DNA of 64,000 nucleotides from Steinernema hermaphroditum (lineage: Eukaryota > Nematoda > Chromadorea > Rhabditida > Steinernematidae), in NCBI GenBank assembly GCA_030435675.1, contig CM059623.1, forward strand, positions 2,816,012 through 2,880,011. The letters are read 5' to 3'. Below the pieces are notes generated by a model that saw only the letters and a list, made by a program, of their open reading frames with translations, did no database searches and was not told where the DNA came from. Shown in pieces: positions 1-12,061 of the stretch. The first letter of the stretch is position 1, and each line of letters starts with the position of its first letter. A program made the translations under genes and the position numbers.

Positions 1-2224
1 AAAAAGCCTCGCGCTGTCCCACTATGTGGATTCGATGGGAATTCCTGTCCAGAAGACCCCATCCGATCTCCTTGGGTCATCGGCGCTGTCGCCACTGGAT
101 GCGTTTTTGCCGTCATTACGGTCTTCACATCAATCTACATCTGCTGGCACGTATTCAATTTATAGGAAGAGACCTATGGACGGTAGTTTAGGTCAAGAAA
201 GAGAGAAGAAGAAAGGCTAAACCATCAGTGGCAAATACCTTACTTTCAGTTAGTCAAGCACACGCCTAAGGTTGCTTGAATTTCTGTACTTCTCCGATAT
301 TTACGATTACAGAAAGCAGGCTCAGAAAGCTCGCGCTCCCTGGCTTCTTCAACAATGTCTGTAGCAACAAAGTTGACAATAGAAACCGAGCTGGAGTCAG
401 AGTTTTTCACCTTGTATTACTTGAGTGGTGAGCCTGTGGTCGCCTCCAAGCACCACATTCGACTGAACCTGGACAAGAATGACCACGCCGATATGAGGAA
501 GCTTCGAAGTCTCGACCACAGCAACTTGAACAAGTTCTTGGGTCTCTGTTTGGACGCTGAGGACTGCATGTACATGTCCATATGGAAGTACTGCAGCAGA
601 AGAAGTCTCCAAGACGTGTTTCTGAGGGAGAGCATCACAATGGACTCATTCGTCATGTGCTCTCTGATGAGAGACATCCTTCAGGTAGAGCCATTATAGC
701 ATTATTCCAGATTCAACTTCAGTCCTTAGGGGCTTAACTACATCCATAATTCCTTTCTTGAACACCACGGGCATCTGACATCCAGTAACTGCTTGGTAGA
801 CGACCGATGGCAAGTGAAGTTGAGTGACTATGGACTGGAAGGTTTGAGGAAGGCCGACAGGCTCTCCCATAAAAGTAAAGATGCACGCTTACTTCGATGG
901 GGATTCTTGTATTTAGAGCTGCTCTGGAGGGCCCCAGAGCTTCTGAGAGACGAATCGGTCTTCGGCACTCAAGCTGGAGACGTGTACAGTTTTGCGATTA
1001 TCTGTTCGGAGATCATGTCCAGGAAACCGGCCTACAATTTGGACTCGCGGCCTGAAACCGAAGAAGGTATGGGTCTCTGCACGCTATGTAAGTCTTTGCC
1101 TGTTTAGAGATCGTGTATCTGGTGAAGAGAGGAGGAAACACCCTGTGCAGACCGTCGATTTCTAACATGGCGGAATTCAATCCAGCTTTTGTGAGTCTTC
1201 ATTTCTGAGCACCTATTCACAGTGTCCTTCAGATCCATCTGGTTCGCGATTGCTGGTCGGAGAGAGTCAGAGAGCGCCCCACGGTGGACCAGGTCATGAA
1301 GTTGATGAAGTCGATCGTTCCTAACAGGTAAGTCAGCCATAAGCTAACAGCAATGCAGAGAGTGATGACCCAGCAATGTGAACCTGATGGACCACGTGTT
1401 TCGAATGATGGAAAGCTACGCCGATTCCCTGGAACACGAGGTCCAGGCGCGCGTCAGGGAGCTGGAGTCGGAGAAGAAGAAAAGTGACCTCCTGCTCTAC
1501 CGGATGATGCCGAAACAGATCGCCGAAAAGTTGAAGATGGGCAGTTCGGTGGAGCCGGAGACATTCGAGTCGGTTACCGTATTCTTCTCCGACGTCGTTT
1601 CGTTCACGACTCTGGCAAGTCGGTGCACACCTCTGCAGGTGATCTTCGTTTGAATTACAAGAAGCAAGGTCCAGTATCTAGGTGGTAGACCTCCTGAACA
1701 GGCTGTACACGAATTTCGACCAGATCATCGACAACCACGACGTCTACAAGGTGGAGACGATCGGCGACGGCTACCTCTGCGTCTCGGGTCTCCCGCATCG
1801 AAACGGCGACCGCCACGTCATCGAGATCGCCGATATGTCGCTCGAGTTCATCGCCAGCCTGCAAGGCTTCCGCATCCCTCACATCCCCTCGGAGACCGTC
1901 CAGATCCGTGTAGGCATGCACACCGGCTCCGTCGTCGCCGGCGTCGTCGGACTCACCATGCCGCGCTACTGTCTCTTCGGGGATACGGTCAACACAGCCT
2001 CACGTATGGAGAGCAACAGCAAGCCAAATCGGATCCATATGTCATCGGAAGCCTACCTGGCCATTCAAAAATTTCCGGGATACACCACAGAATCCCGGGG
2101 GGATGTAATCATCAAGGTAACGTGTATTCCTGGTTGCTCGTGCTGCATAATAGCGTTTTAGGGTAAAGGAGTGATGGAGACCTTCTGGCTACTCGGAAAA
2201 GGTTCCTCCGTGATCTCATGTTGA
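1..2224 (+). CDS. Receptor-type guanylyl cyclase, copy A (5' part outside window)
   Basis: Makes cGMP from GTP; in nematodes such proteins are membrane receptors, often in sensory neurons. The window enters the gene just before its membrane segment. Exons read as 1-150, 187-270, 313-684, 730-1066, 1108-1190, 1233-1327, 1374-1638, 1682-2116 and 2162-2224, all in matching phase with GT-AG introns of 36-46 bp. Order of domains: transmembrane helix (about 75-145), basic juxtamembrane stretch, kinase-homology domain lacking the catalytic Asp of HRD but keeping the SDYG motif, a short coiled linker, then the cyclase domain with FFSD and ETIGDGY metal/base motifs and NTASR. The last exon ends with a tail (GSSVISC) unlike copy B. 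Bases 1 to about 890 are identical to copy B, introns included; the remainder is only similar. Function is firm from the domains; the ligand is unknown. Confidence 0.93.
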
Positions 2225-2399
2225 CAAAGGTGAAGGCATGTGTGGAGGAAGTGATCATAAAATTCTCTAACCGCTAATCTAAGCACACTGTAGAATGTAT
2301 GTTCCAGCTCAAAAACAATGAGAACCGAACCCGCTGTGTTATTTTTCGAGCGAAATTGGCGCTAAAGTCCTGTTACGTTCTTACGCAGATCGTTCGCTC

Positions 2400-2570
2400 T
2401 GTCGGGATTGACGTAGCAATGAAAGGCATCTTGCTGAGAGTGCATTCAAAACTCAAAGCGCGTCTGGAGAAGCCCTACAATAGTCGGCGTTCAAACGACT
2501 CCTTTCTTGCTAGGACCCAAAAGTCTCGAGGATTTCTCGAGACTCGAGACCAAAAACAATCCAATTACCC
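2400..2570 (+). repeat. Dispersed repeat with CTCGAGAC motif, copy 1
   Basis: Shares a long stretch with the reverse complement of 62690-62905: the run from the segment before AAGCCCTACAATAGTC through AGGACCCAAAAGTCTCGAG to the CTCGAGACTCGAGACC tail is recognisable in both. It lies downstream of guanylyl cyclase copy A and has no convincing coding content. Confidence 0.7.
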
Positions 2571-2639
2571 CTTTACACGCTTCTTGATGATGGCAATAGG
2601 CTGAAATGTGTGACTTCCAACCAGAGATGCCGTCCCGGG

Positions 2640-3148
2640 AAAATGTCGCAATCTAAGCCTCTGTGTGACGACTCACCAACATGGCTGGTCTCACTACTTC
2701 GCTCCAGCTCGGCTCGGCTCGGTTGGTTCCGAGCCACAGTGAGCCGGCATCCGGCCGCCGCAACATGTACTTGTACAATTTGTCACCGAGAAGCGGTGCG
2801 AAAGTGCACAGACGACGACAGAAAATCGCCTCCGCCACCGCTCCATGCCATTTCTCTATCGTCGTCTGCGCTCTCTTCGCACTGCTCCCCGCAAATGGTC
2901 CACACAATTTGGTATCGTTGCACTCTCCTCACCCGGACCGGCCGGACGTCGTCGTTGGCTCTTCAACTCGTTCCACCATTTGGTTCGAGACAGTGGAACT
3001 ACGGTCACCCGAAACACTCCGCCGAAAGCCGAAATCCTTCTGAAACTGAGAAATCAGCATCGCCAACTGGATTATAGTTCCCTGTGCGCCCGCTGTATTC
3101 CTCAGTCGCGCCTACACCAATTTGCTATCGTTGCACTCTCCTCACTCG
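2640..3148. repeat. Repeat-derived spacer between the two cyclase genes
   Basis: The segment TCTGCGCTCTCTTCGCACTGCTCCC (about 2862-2890) recurs, partly inverted, near 36165-36200 and 36558-36600. The segment ATCGTTGCACTCTCCTCAC occurs twice here (about 2915 and 3127). I see no gene in this stretch; its open frames look fortuitous. Confidence 0.5.
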
Positions 3149-3462
3149 GGCGTTGAGACATTTGAGTCCCGGCACTTGAGTCCCGGACATTTGAGTCCCG
3201 GCACTTGAGTCCCGGCACTTGAGTCCCGGACAGTTGAGTCCCGGCACTTGAGTCCCGGACAGTTGAGTCCCAGACACAGAGCTCCGACGAAACGGTAACA
3301 TCCGTAAACGGCAGAAACGTCCAACGTGAATCATAGCGCATCAAATTGCTAAGCAAATATCCAAGAAGTTAACTCAAACTCAACCGTTTCGTCGGAGCTC
3401 TGTGTCCGGGACTCAAATGTCCGGGACTCAACTGTCCGGGACTCAAATGTCTCAACGCCCCT
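3149..3462. repeat. Foldback element made of short TTGAGTCCCGG tandem units
   Basis: Left arm 3149-3295 is GGGCGTTGAGACATT followed by about eight units of TTGAGTCCCGG plus a variable CAC/ACA tail, ending in the unit next to ACAGAGCTCCGACGAAACGGT. The right arm, 3383-3462, is the reverse complement of the same block with fewer units. The spacer is about 87 bp. Together they form a long imperfect palindrome, as in foldback or MITE-like elements. Confidence 0.8.
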
Positions 3463-3949
3463 CACTCGTACCGGCCGAACGCCAGCCGACTCTGATGCCG
3501 TGCCCAACATGGGAAGGGCCACGTCCAGTAAATGAGTCATTAGGCCAAATGTAGCCTTTTCCATCAGCACCAATCTCGCCGCCCGTTGGGTTACTTGGCT
3601 GTTAGCACCTGGAGGAAGGATGCACTTATTTGAAAGGGCGCCGTTTTCATTGCACATCGACGGTACGGGTGCTTAGAAGAAAGTCTTTGTGTTGTTGGGA
3701 GGCATTCCATCGACTCCCTAGAAGCCACAAGCCGGCACGAGATGACAACATTTGGCATGTCGCACGTTGACGAAGAAAGGAACGCAGTCGTACTTATGTT
3801 TTGTTCGTTGGAAAGACGGCAAAACAACATGTGCGCGACATGCAGTCCCGCCTTTGCCCCGAATATATAACGATAATAGCTCAATAAGGAATCCTACAAA
3901 GTGTCATATCCAGAACGTCTCGCCTCGTTCCTCATTCTGACCTTCCCCG

Positions 3950-6900
3950 ATGGGTTTTCTCGTATGTATGTGTTATTTCCTGTTTGTCTCCGTTGCGAGA
4001 GCACAAATTACCGTATCCCCTTCGACGACTACGACAAGTACGTCTATTTCGACAGCTTCATCAACTGATCAACCTTCGGTTTTGCCACAAGCTACAGTGA
4101 GCTGATATCCTTGTCTAATGTGGCCATGTTTTTGTTTAGAAAATGTTGAAAATCGGTCTTATAATGCCAAAAACCAATCCTGATATCACTGAAGAATCGG
4201 GTTTTGACAGAGCCGCCGGAGCCATACCCATGGCTATCGATCTCATCCGAAAAGATCATCTCCTGGACGACTATAATTTTACGTTCATCACCAAATTTGC
4301 CGAATGTCAAGACGAAAAAGCTGCGGGCTCTACGGTGGAGTTGATCACCATCAATATGGTCGACGCGCTGATTGGACCGACATGCTCAAGTGCGGCGATT
4401 CACTCTGGTATCATCACAGCATACTACAACATCCCCACCTACCTATGGGGTATGGTAGCGTCTCACCAATTGGCCGATACAAGCAGATACCTATCGACAG
4501 TACGTTTAACTGCAGATTCTGCCGAGTAGGCGAGCGGATATCTAACCATTCCGAGATTATAACTACAGATTGGCCGAAGCTTTTGTGGCATTCATGAATA
4601 AGTTCGGCTTCGATCGATTCGCATTCATGTACATTTTGAGAGGTCAACAGAAATGCAAATACATTGGGGACGACCTGAAGGTGAGTATACTGGACAGATT
4701 GTTCATTCTGGAGCTTAGGGAGTGATCGAGAATACGACATTGTCGGACGTCAGTATGACCTATTCTCATCAAATGGAGAACAGTTCTGCTGAAGTTATAA
4801 GTAAGACGATGGAGGCTGCTGTCAAAAGAGCACGGAGTAGGTCCCACCATCCTATTCAAGGTAAACTAAGGGCCTTTAGTCTTTGCACTATGCTTCGCCA
4901 ACGACGTGGATCGTCGAAACTTCTTCCTCGCCATCTACGACATGGGCTTGCACACCGATGAATATCTCTACGTCATGCTGGATACACGAGGATTCGGCTT
5001 TGGACAGCGAGCTAAGAGCAAAGAGTGTAAGTTCATTACCATGGCCATGTAATATTATGCATGCTTTCAGTTATGGACGCAACTGGTAAGTACTGTAATT
5101 TGGAGGAAAGCTAAGTAACCTACGCAGGAACCGTTCCATTATATATTGATCAAAGCGAGAAGCCAGATGGTCGGGATCAGGATGCTATGGCTGCTGCCCG
5201 GATGGCTGTGTCGGTAAGATCATGATCACAATGTAACTCACTTCACATTTGATGGAGTTGAGGGTGAAAGGGATAAAGGAAGGATTGCTTTCTAGTCTGC
5301 ATTTGAGAAAATGTTAGTGGAATGAACATGCAGCGTTCCCCATCCATGCCTAATCCTGTGCTGTGTTCATCCATCAGATGCTGCTAGTCCGATCCTGTAC
5401 CCGGTCGGTCCCATGCCTGCCTCTCAGATGTTTTATGGCGTCAGACATTCTCTCCTTTTAAATACTAAAACTCAGCTCAGCCGTCGACCCCGTCCACCTA
5501 CCGATCGGCCACACAATGCATGCCCAAACCGTAAACCGTTCTTCCATCTCTACTCATTGTTACGAGAGAGCGCAGACGAACAGAGAACATACAGCCTTTA
5601 GTGCATTGTTCTTATCAGGCTAAGGGGGCTATCCTTAAATGTTTTCCTCTTTAGATCGACTTTGATGCGACCACTTCAGTCGGCAATATTAGCGATTTCA
5701 ATAAAAAGGTAATCGAGCGGATTCGCGGCTGGCCGTTCTACTGTACCGAGTGCAATTCATCCGATGTGGTAAGTTAGAAGCCTTTCTTCTACTAATATGT
5801 TCCACAGGCGGCAACCTATGCGCGCTACCTTCATGACGCCATGTATTTGTATGCTCTCGCTCTGAATAGGACCATAACGAAGAATCCACTAAATATTAGG
5901 AATGGCCGAGCAATAGCACAAAATTCGAATGTGACATTTCAAGGTACGACCTAGAGGTTCCGAACACACCTTTGGTCGGGAATTTCAGGAGCCAGTGGAG
6001 AGGTGATCTTTAACAAAGAACGGCAGAGAGAAGCGGTGTTCGTGGTCATGGGACTGAACGGTACAAACAGTGTTGTCAAGTTCTCCACTCTAAAGAGAAA
6101 TCAGACGGGAAATATGGTAGGAAAGATCTCTAGGAGCACGATGCCTGAGTTCTTTGAATCACAGGGACGGTTCCTCACAGATCAATGACATTTTAGACAT
6201 ACTATCCAGAGAGCCGTGAGAAGCGGATATGGGATACTCGTGCTGGAAAAAAGCCTCGCGCTGTCCCACTATGTGGATTCGATGGGAATTCCTGTCCAGA
6301 AGACCCCATCCGATCTCCTTGGGTCATCGGCGCTGTCGCCACTGGATGCGTTTTTGCCGTCATTACGGTCTTCACATCAATCTACATCTGCTGGCACGTA
6401 TTCAATTTATAGGAAGAGACCTATGGACGGTAGTTTAGGTCAAGAAAGAGAGAAGAAGAAAGGCTAAACCATCAGTGGCAAATACCTTACTTTCAGTTAG
6501 TCAAGCACACGCCTAAGGTTGCTTGAATTTCTGTACTTCTCCGATATTTACGATTACAGAAAGCAGGCTCAGAAAGCTCGCGCTCCCTGGCTTCTTCAAC
6601 AATGTCTGTAGCAACAAAGTTGACAATAGAAACCGAGCTGGAGTCAGAGTTTTTCACCTTGTATTACTTGAGTGGTGAGCCTGTGGTCGCCTCCAAGCAC
6701 CACATTCGACTGAACCTGGACAAGAATGACCACGCCGATATGAGGAAGCTTCGAAGTCTCGACCACAGCAACTTGAACAAGTTCTTGGGTCTCTGTTTGG
6801 ACGCTGAGGACTGCATGTACATGTCCATATGGAAGTACTGCAGCAGAAGAAGTCTCCAAGACGTGTTTCTGAGGGAGAGCATCACAATGGACTCATTCGT

Positions 6901-8493
6901 CATGTGCTCTCTGATGAGAGACATCCTTCAGGTAGAGCCATTATAGCATTATTCCAGATTCAACTTCAGTCCTTAGGGGCTTAACTACATCCATAATTCC
7001 TTTCTTGAACACCACGGGCATCTGACATCCAGTAACTGCTTGGTAGACGACCGATGGCAAGTGAAGTTGAGTGACTATGGACTGGAAGGTTTGAGGAAGG
7101 CCGACAGGCTCTCCCATAAAAGTAAAGATGCACGCTTGCTTCTATCGGAATTCTTGGATTTAGAGCTGCTCTGGAGGGCCCCAGAGCTTCTGAGAGACGA
7201 ATCGGTCTTCGGAACCAAAGCTGGAGATGTGTACAGTTTTGCGATTATCTGTTCGGAGATCATGTCCAGGAAACCGGCCTACGACTTGGACTCACGGCCT
7301 GAAACCGAAGAAGGTATGGGTCTCTGCACGCTATGTAAGTCTTTGCCTGTTTAGAGATCGTGTATCTGGTGAAGAGAGGTGGAAGCACCCTATGTAGACC
7401 GTCAATTTCCAACATGGCGGAATTCAATCCAGCTTTTGTGAGTCTTCATTTTTGAGCGCCTTTCCACAGTGTCCTTTAGGTCCATCTAGTTCGCGATTGC
7501 TGGTCTGAGAATGTGAGAGAGCGCCCCACGGTGGAGCAGGTCATAAAGTTAATGAAGTCGATTGTTCCTAAAAGGTAACTCAACTCAGTCACATCAATGC
7601 AGAGAACGATGGTCTAGCAATGTTAACCTGATGGACCACGTGTTCCGAATGATGGAAAGCTACGCTGATTCCCTGGAACAAGAGGTTCAGGCGCGTGTGA
7701 GGGAACTGGAGTCGGAGAAGAGGAAAAGTGACCTCCTGCTCTACCGGATGATGCCGAAGCAGATCGCCGAAAAGTTGAAGATGGGCAGTTCGGTGGAGCC
7801 GGAGACATTCGAGTCGGTTACCGTATTCTTCTCCGACGTCGTTTCGTTCACGACTCTGGCAAGTCGGTGCACACCTCTGCAGGTGATCTTCGTTTGAATT
7901 ACAAGAAGCAAGGTCCAGTATCTAGGTGGTAGACCTCCTGAACAGGCTGTACACGAACTTCGACCAGATCATCGACAACCACGACGTCTACAAGGTGGAG
8001 ACGATCGGCGACGGCTACCTCTGCGTCTCGGGTCTCCCGCATCGAAACGGAGACCGCCACGTTATGGAGATCGCCGACATGTCGCTCGAGTTCATCGCCA
8101 GCCTGCAAGGCTTCCGCATCCCTCACATCCCCTCGCAGACCGTCCAGATCCGTGTAGGCATGCACACCGGCTCCGTCGTCGCTGGCGTCGTCGGACTCAC
8201 CATGCCGCGCTACTGTCTCTTCGGGGATACGGTCAACACAGCCTCACGTATGGAGAGCAACAGCAAGCCAAATCGGATCCATATGTCGGGTCAGGCTCGC
8301 GTGGCTATTCAACGATTTCCGGGGTACACCACAGAATCCCGGGGAGACGTCATCATCAAGGTGGCCTTCATTGCCTCATTGTGCCTGGCATGACATAGTA
8401 TTGTTTCAGGGTAAAGGAGTGATGGAGACCTTCTGGCTAGTGGGAAGACAGTCCAGCCTGAAGGAGGAACTTCGCAGTGAAGCAAGGACATAA
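3950..8493 (+). CDS. Receptor-type guanylyl cyclase, copy B (complete, 19 exons)
   Basis: Complete gene, 1114 aa by my model, the usual length for the family. Exons: 3950-4096, 4140-4525, 4569-4680, 4719-4836, 4880-5026, 5071-5085 (15 nt), 5128-5213, 5655-5768, 5808-5943, 5989-6116, 6197-6397, 6434-6517, 6560-6931, 6977-7313, 7355-7437, 7480-7574, 7618-7882, 7926-8360, 8410-8493. The start was chosen because it opens a signal peptide ([18 protein letters not shown]), followed by a Ser/Thr-rich stretch. Residues about 50-440 form the extracellular ANF-receptor domain; the membrane helix is about 505-527, the kinase-like pseudokinase 590-840 and the cyclase 895-1085. Metal-binding Asp are about 927 and 971, and the transition-state pair is Asn1046/Arg1050. 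Glu967 and Cys1039 are the residues that specify guanine over adenine, so a GTP cyclase is expected. The 441-bp intron 5214-5654 is unusually long for this gene. Confidence 0.95.
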
Positions 8494-8543
8494 ACTACTG
8501 GAAGCAAATATATTCCGTTTTTTGTAATGTTTTGGAGGGCTGT

Positions 8544-9174
8544 TCAAGTAACGGTGAATCCACCCTCCAGACAACCGCAAGAACCGAATTGATCGATTCT
8601 TAGTCTAAACTGCTTCAAATGGTGATGAAGATCTTCACAAGCGGTTGCTCCGTCTAGGCAGTCAGGTTCGGGAGGGCAGGCGTTTGTGGAGCAGTTGATA
8701 AAGTGGACTCGTAGGTCATGGCGCCATTGATGTAGTACACTCGACTGTCTCCATGCTTATACTCAGTCGTGCCGTAATGTGACCAAGGGAGACTGATGAA
8801 GGTGAATTCATCGAATTAGGGCTGAACGGAGTTGTTTGCCGAACAGTTGCCGCGATCAGATATGAGGTTCTGTGGTTCCCGTTTTAACTGCAAAACGGTA
8901 GGTTGTACGAAGGGTAAAGAAGAGAGAGTTTGTGATAGAGCTGAACTTTTGTGGTTTCACATACCTCGGCATAGTTTGCTCCGCCAAATAACATAGGACG
9001 ATTAATTCGATTTAGAACTTGGATTGTAAACTTTCGTGCGGCCAACATAAATCGACACACAAAATCGGTCTTTTTACACTCGAAGAGGTCAAGAAAACTA
9101 AAACTGTTTAAAAGATTGGCGTCAAAGAGTTTACATACAGTTGGGTGAACATAAAGCTTGCAGGCAGTCGACAT
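8544..9174 (-). pseudogene. Decayed ZP-like (cuticlin-type) extracellular gene fragment
   Basis: On the minus strand an ATG-headed exon (9174-8965) has a strong GTATGT donor and joins in frame to 8887 onward across a 77-bp intron. The second exon reads NLISDRGNCSANN, then an in-frame stop (8816-8818), then an open stretch DEFTFISLPWSHYG. After a frame change it continues with RVHFINCSTNACPPEPDC to a stop at 8544-8546. The spacing of GC, F-F, V-F-C and C-C resembles the C-terminal half of ZP domains found in nematode cuticle and apical matrix proteins. The stop and frame change suggest a pseudogene. A missed intron could also explain them. The ZP assignment is tentative. Confidence 0.35.
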
Positions 9175-9219
9175 CTATTGAAAAATGGTGGCGATGCGGT
9201 GCAGTGGAAAGAACGTTCT

Positions 9220-9258
9220 GCGATCGCCATCGATGGAATATCGATCGATGGCGATCGC
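9220..9258. repeat. Perfect 15-bp inverted repeat (hairpin)
   Basis: GCGATCGCCATCGAT at 9220-9234 is the exact reverse complement of ATCGATGGCGATCGC at 9244-9258, with a 9-nt loop. It lies in otherwise featureless sequence upstream of the decayed gene at 8544-9174. Confidence 0.85.
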
Positions 9259-9654
9259 ATGGTTCTATTTGTGTTCACGGAGGCTCCGCGGTGATGTTTG
9301 ATACGCTATTTCAGAACAGTGAACACACAACAATTCCATTTCCATCCCCACGGTTCCAACGAAAACCATGTTCAAGGGCAATTTGTCCCATCAACTAAGG
9401 TCTGAGAAACACTTTTAGGCGTCAATAGACTGAAAGAGCGAACTTTTCACCATCAAAATTTTGAGCGGCCAATGGCTTCACGCAGTGATGGTAGGCAGCC
9501 GACTGGAGCGACAAAAAGGAGCGGTCAAGTTACGTTAGCGTGGGTACGAACAGAGAAGTGACGCGTGTGTGCAAACGACATTCAGCCTTTTTCTCTGTTC
9601 GTCTGCCTCTCTCGCACCGACGCCGAGAGACGGTTGGGACCGCCTGGGGTATAT

Positions 9655-9790
9655 ATTCTGTCAATCGGTTTCCGATTGGCTTGAATCGCCGATTAATGAG
9701 TTGATTGAAACGACTGATGAGTCGATTCAATCGCCAATCGAATCGTCAATCAATTTAAGACTAGCCGATTGATTCAATTACCGATTGTTT
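9655..9790. repeat. Cluster of CGATTG/CAATCG motifs
   Basis: About fourteen copies of GATTG, GATTC or their complements (CAATC, GAATC) are packed into 135 bp in both orientations. I see no coding sense. The surrounding stretch, 9259-10038, holds no gene I can support. Confidence 0.6.
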
Positions 9791-10038
9791 GAGGAATTAT
9801 TTCCGCCCATGTGGTTGACCCGGCAATCCTCTTGCCTACCAACGTTTTTGGTTCGTTTTTTCGTCTTCCTTGTCGTCTTTTTTCGTGTTTTGATTCGTCG
9901 TCTTTTGTCTTCACTCTCGTTTCTAGTTAAATTCCAGCCATGAATATTCCAAAGATGTAAAGGAAGACGAGCAATGGGAGTCGGACCTTGATGCAAGCAT
10001 GGTAGGTGCAATACTTCATTTTAAACAGAGTGTACATA

Positions 10039-10369
10039 CAGTGGCGGTCACAGAAATAGCCGCACCCCCTACATAAAGTTGCTATTGCCGATTTACCCAG
10101 GATTTTCAAATGTGAGCACTAAACCAAGGGCACTATCGGATGTAGAATTTATCAGGCAATAAAATAGTGCAGTTTATTTTCCGTTCAGGACCCACCATGC
10201 AGACAGGGAATGTAATAAATTGAACGGAAAATAAACAGCACTATTTCAGTGCCTGATAAATTCTACATCTGATAGTGCCCTTGGTTTAGTGCTCACATTT
10301 GAAAATCCTGGGTAAATCGGTAATAGAAACTTTATGTGGGGGGTGCGGCTATTTCTGTGACCGCCACTG
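10039..10369. mobile_element. MITE with Tc1/mariner-type ends (331 bp)
   Basis: Starts CAGTGGCGGTCACAG and ends CTGTGACCGCCACTG, flanked on both sides by TA (10037-10038 and 10370-10371), the target duplicated by Tc1/mariner transposases. The arms are complementary over more than 120 bp, so the element is almost a full palindrome. It has no transposase and must be non-autonomous. Confidence 0.92.
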
Positions 10370-10553
10370 TATGTGCGCTCGACTTCTCAGATACTCCCCT
10401 ACCATTGTACTAAATATCAGCTCGATCAGTGTCAGCTAGTCCCTTGTGAGTGTCAGTTACCGTAATCCGACTGGAACTTCATGTCTATCGTCTGCTTCTT
10501 TCATTTCACAAACAATGTTCCAACACAAAAACATTGAATATCAGTAACCGTTC

Positions 10554-11756
10554 CTAGAACTTCGTTGTCGTATACGGTGCGACAGTGACCACACGGGTCT
10601 TGACCATCTTCCCCTTCCACCACTTCTTGACACATGGCAGCTGTTCGAGAAACGCCGCGCGATAGTCGGCACTCGTCCAGAAGTAGACGTAGTAGCACTG
10701 CGAGTAGGAAACGATCACTGCAACTGGCTAAACGAAGGCTTTAAATGAAGCCTGAACAGGTCATAAACCGCACAATTAACTGAATCATAACGGGAAATCC
10801 GACGAACGACGGTGGTCCGTTCTGTGGATTGAAGAGAGACATTACTAGCTGAGAGTAGAACCACGATGCAGAGAATACGGTCAAGAACACCGTCATCGAC
10901 TTCATCGCCTTTTGGTGACTTTTGAGGGTCGAATGTACTTGAGTATTTTTGAGAAAACGGAGCTTCTGCACAAAAAGAACCATGTATCCAGCGAGATAAA
11001 CGACGATGACCGCTGCGTTCATGGCAACTAACGTCCAATTGGCCATGTTTTGGATCCAAGATGGAAAAATCATTTTTGGAATGCAGCCAGGTCCATAGAA
11101 GTTTTCGTCGTCCCAGTGAATAATGACTAAGATGGTGAACAATACACCGAAAAAGAGTCCAGGCAAAGTGCACGTGATGATCATCGCAATGACGTTGTCC
11201 GCTCGGTACCTAAACGTGCAAAAGGTTAGGAAGGCACCCCTCCAATATGTGCGTACTTTGTGGGCAGGGCAACCGTTGCAAGCCTGTCTAGCGCGAGTCC
11301 AACGACAGTGGAAATGGAGATCAGTTGAACGTAAAAGTAGGTGATATCCATTTTAAAGCACGTCTGTCGATCCATCCACACGTCATTGAAAGCCATGATT
11401 CCGCCGCAAACTTCAAAAACAAGACAAATCGTGTCGTAGATCGCCAGAAGACAGATCAGAATTCCACATTTGCTCCTTAAACTCTTCTTTCGATAGGTCG
11501 CTATGATGACGTTGATGTTCCCAAAAAGACCGAATGGTGAGAGACCTAGAGTAGGCAGGAGTACAAAGATCATTGGCGGAGGCCCGTCCATCATTGGTGG
11601 CGGGTCATGTCCATGAAACATTGGAGGAGCGCCGAATGGAGGACCTTTATCTCCAAAAGGAAGTGGCGGCCCCCCTCCAAATGGTGGTGGAGGCCCCCCG
11701 CTGGTCGGCGGAGGGGGTCTGTCCATCATCGTTTGAGTGGCCATCGCATATAACAA
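10554..11756 (-). CDS. SRSX-like seven-transmembrane chemoreceptor 1
   Basis: Putative chemosensory G-protein-coupled receptor of the nematode srsx type, 369 aa. Exons on the minus strand: 11756-11257, 11209-10774, 10727-10554, in consistent phase; introns 47 and 46 bp. Visible signatures are GLFGNINVIIATYRKK at helix 1, KCGILICLLAIYDTIC at helix 2, a conserved Cys before helix 3 (RQTCFK), LALDRL after helix 3, and in the last exon SYSQCYYVYFW followed by a basic tail. The N-terminus ahead of helix 1 is unusually rich in Pro and Gly (PPPP, GGGPP). It is the first of three paralogues here in the same orientation with the same intron positions. The start could also be the next ATG five codons in. 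No promoter could be identified. Confidence 0.9.
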
Positions 11757-12061
11757 GCCAAGAAGTGACTGTTATGAATACTGACGCCACCCTTGTTATT
11801 CTGCATTATCATCTCATCGCACAAATTTGAAACAAAAGGAATGAGAATTGTATCTAGCGTAAACAAGACCATTATTCTCGCTGGATTAACAACAAAAAAT
11901 GGAGTGGGAAACTGTTTTGACCAACAGATTTTTGTTTATGTGAAATATCAAGTGGTAGTCACAAAATGTGACACCACAAAATTCACAATCAAAACATCAA
12001 GCCGATTGCAATCAAAACAAATGTCCAAAAGGCATATCTGATATCGCGGAAAGGCGTGCTA

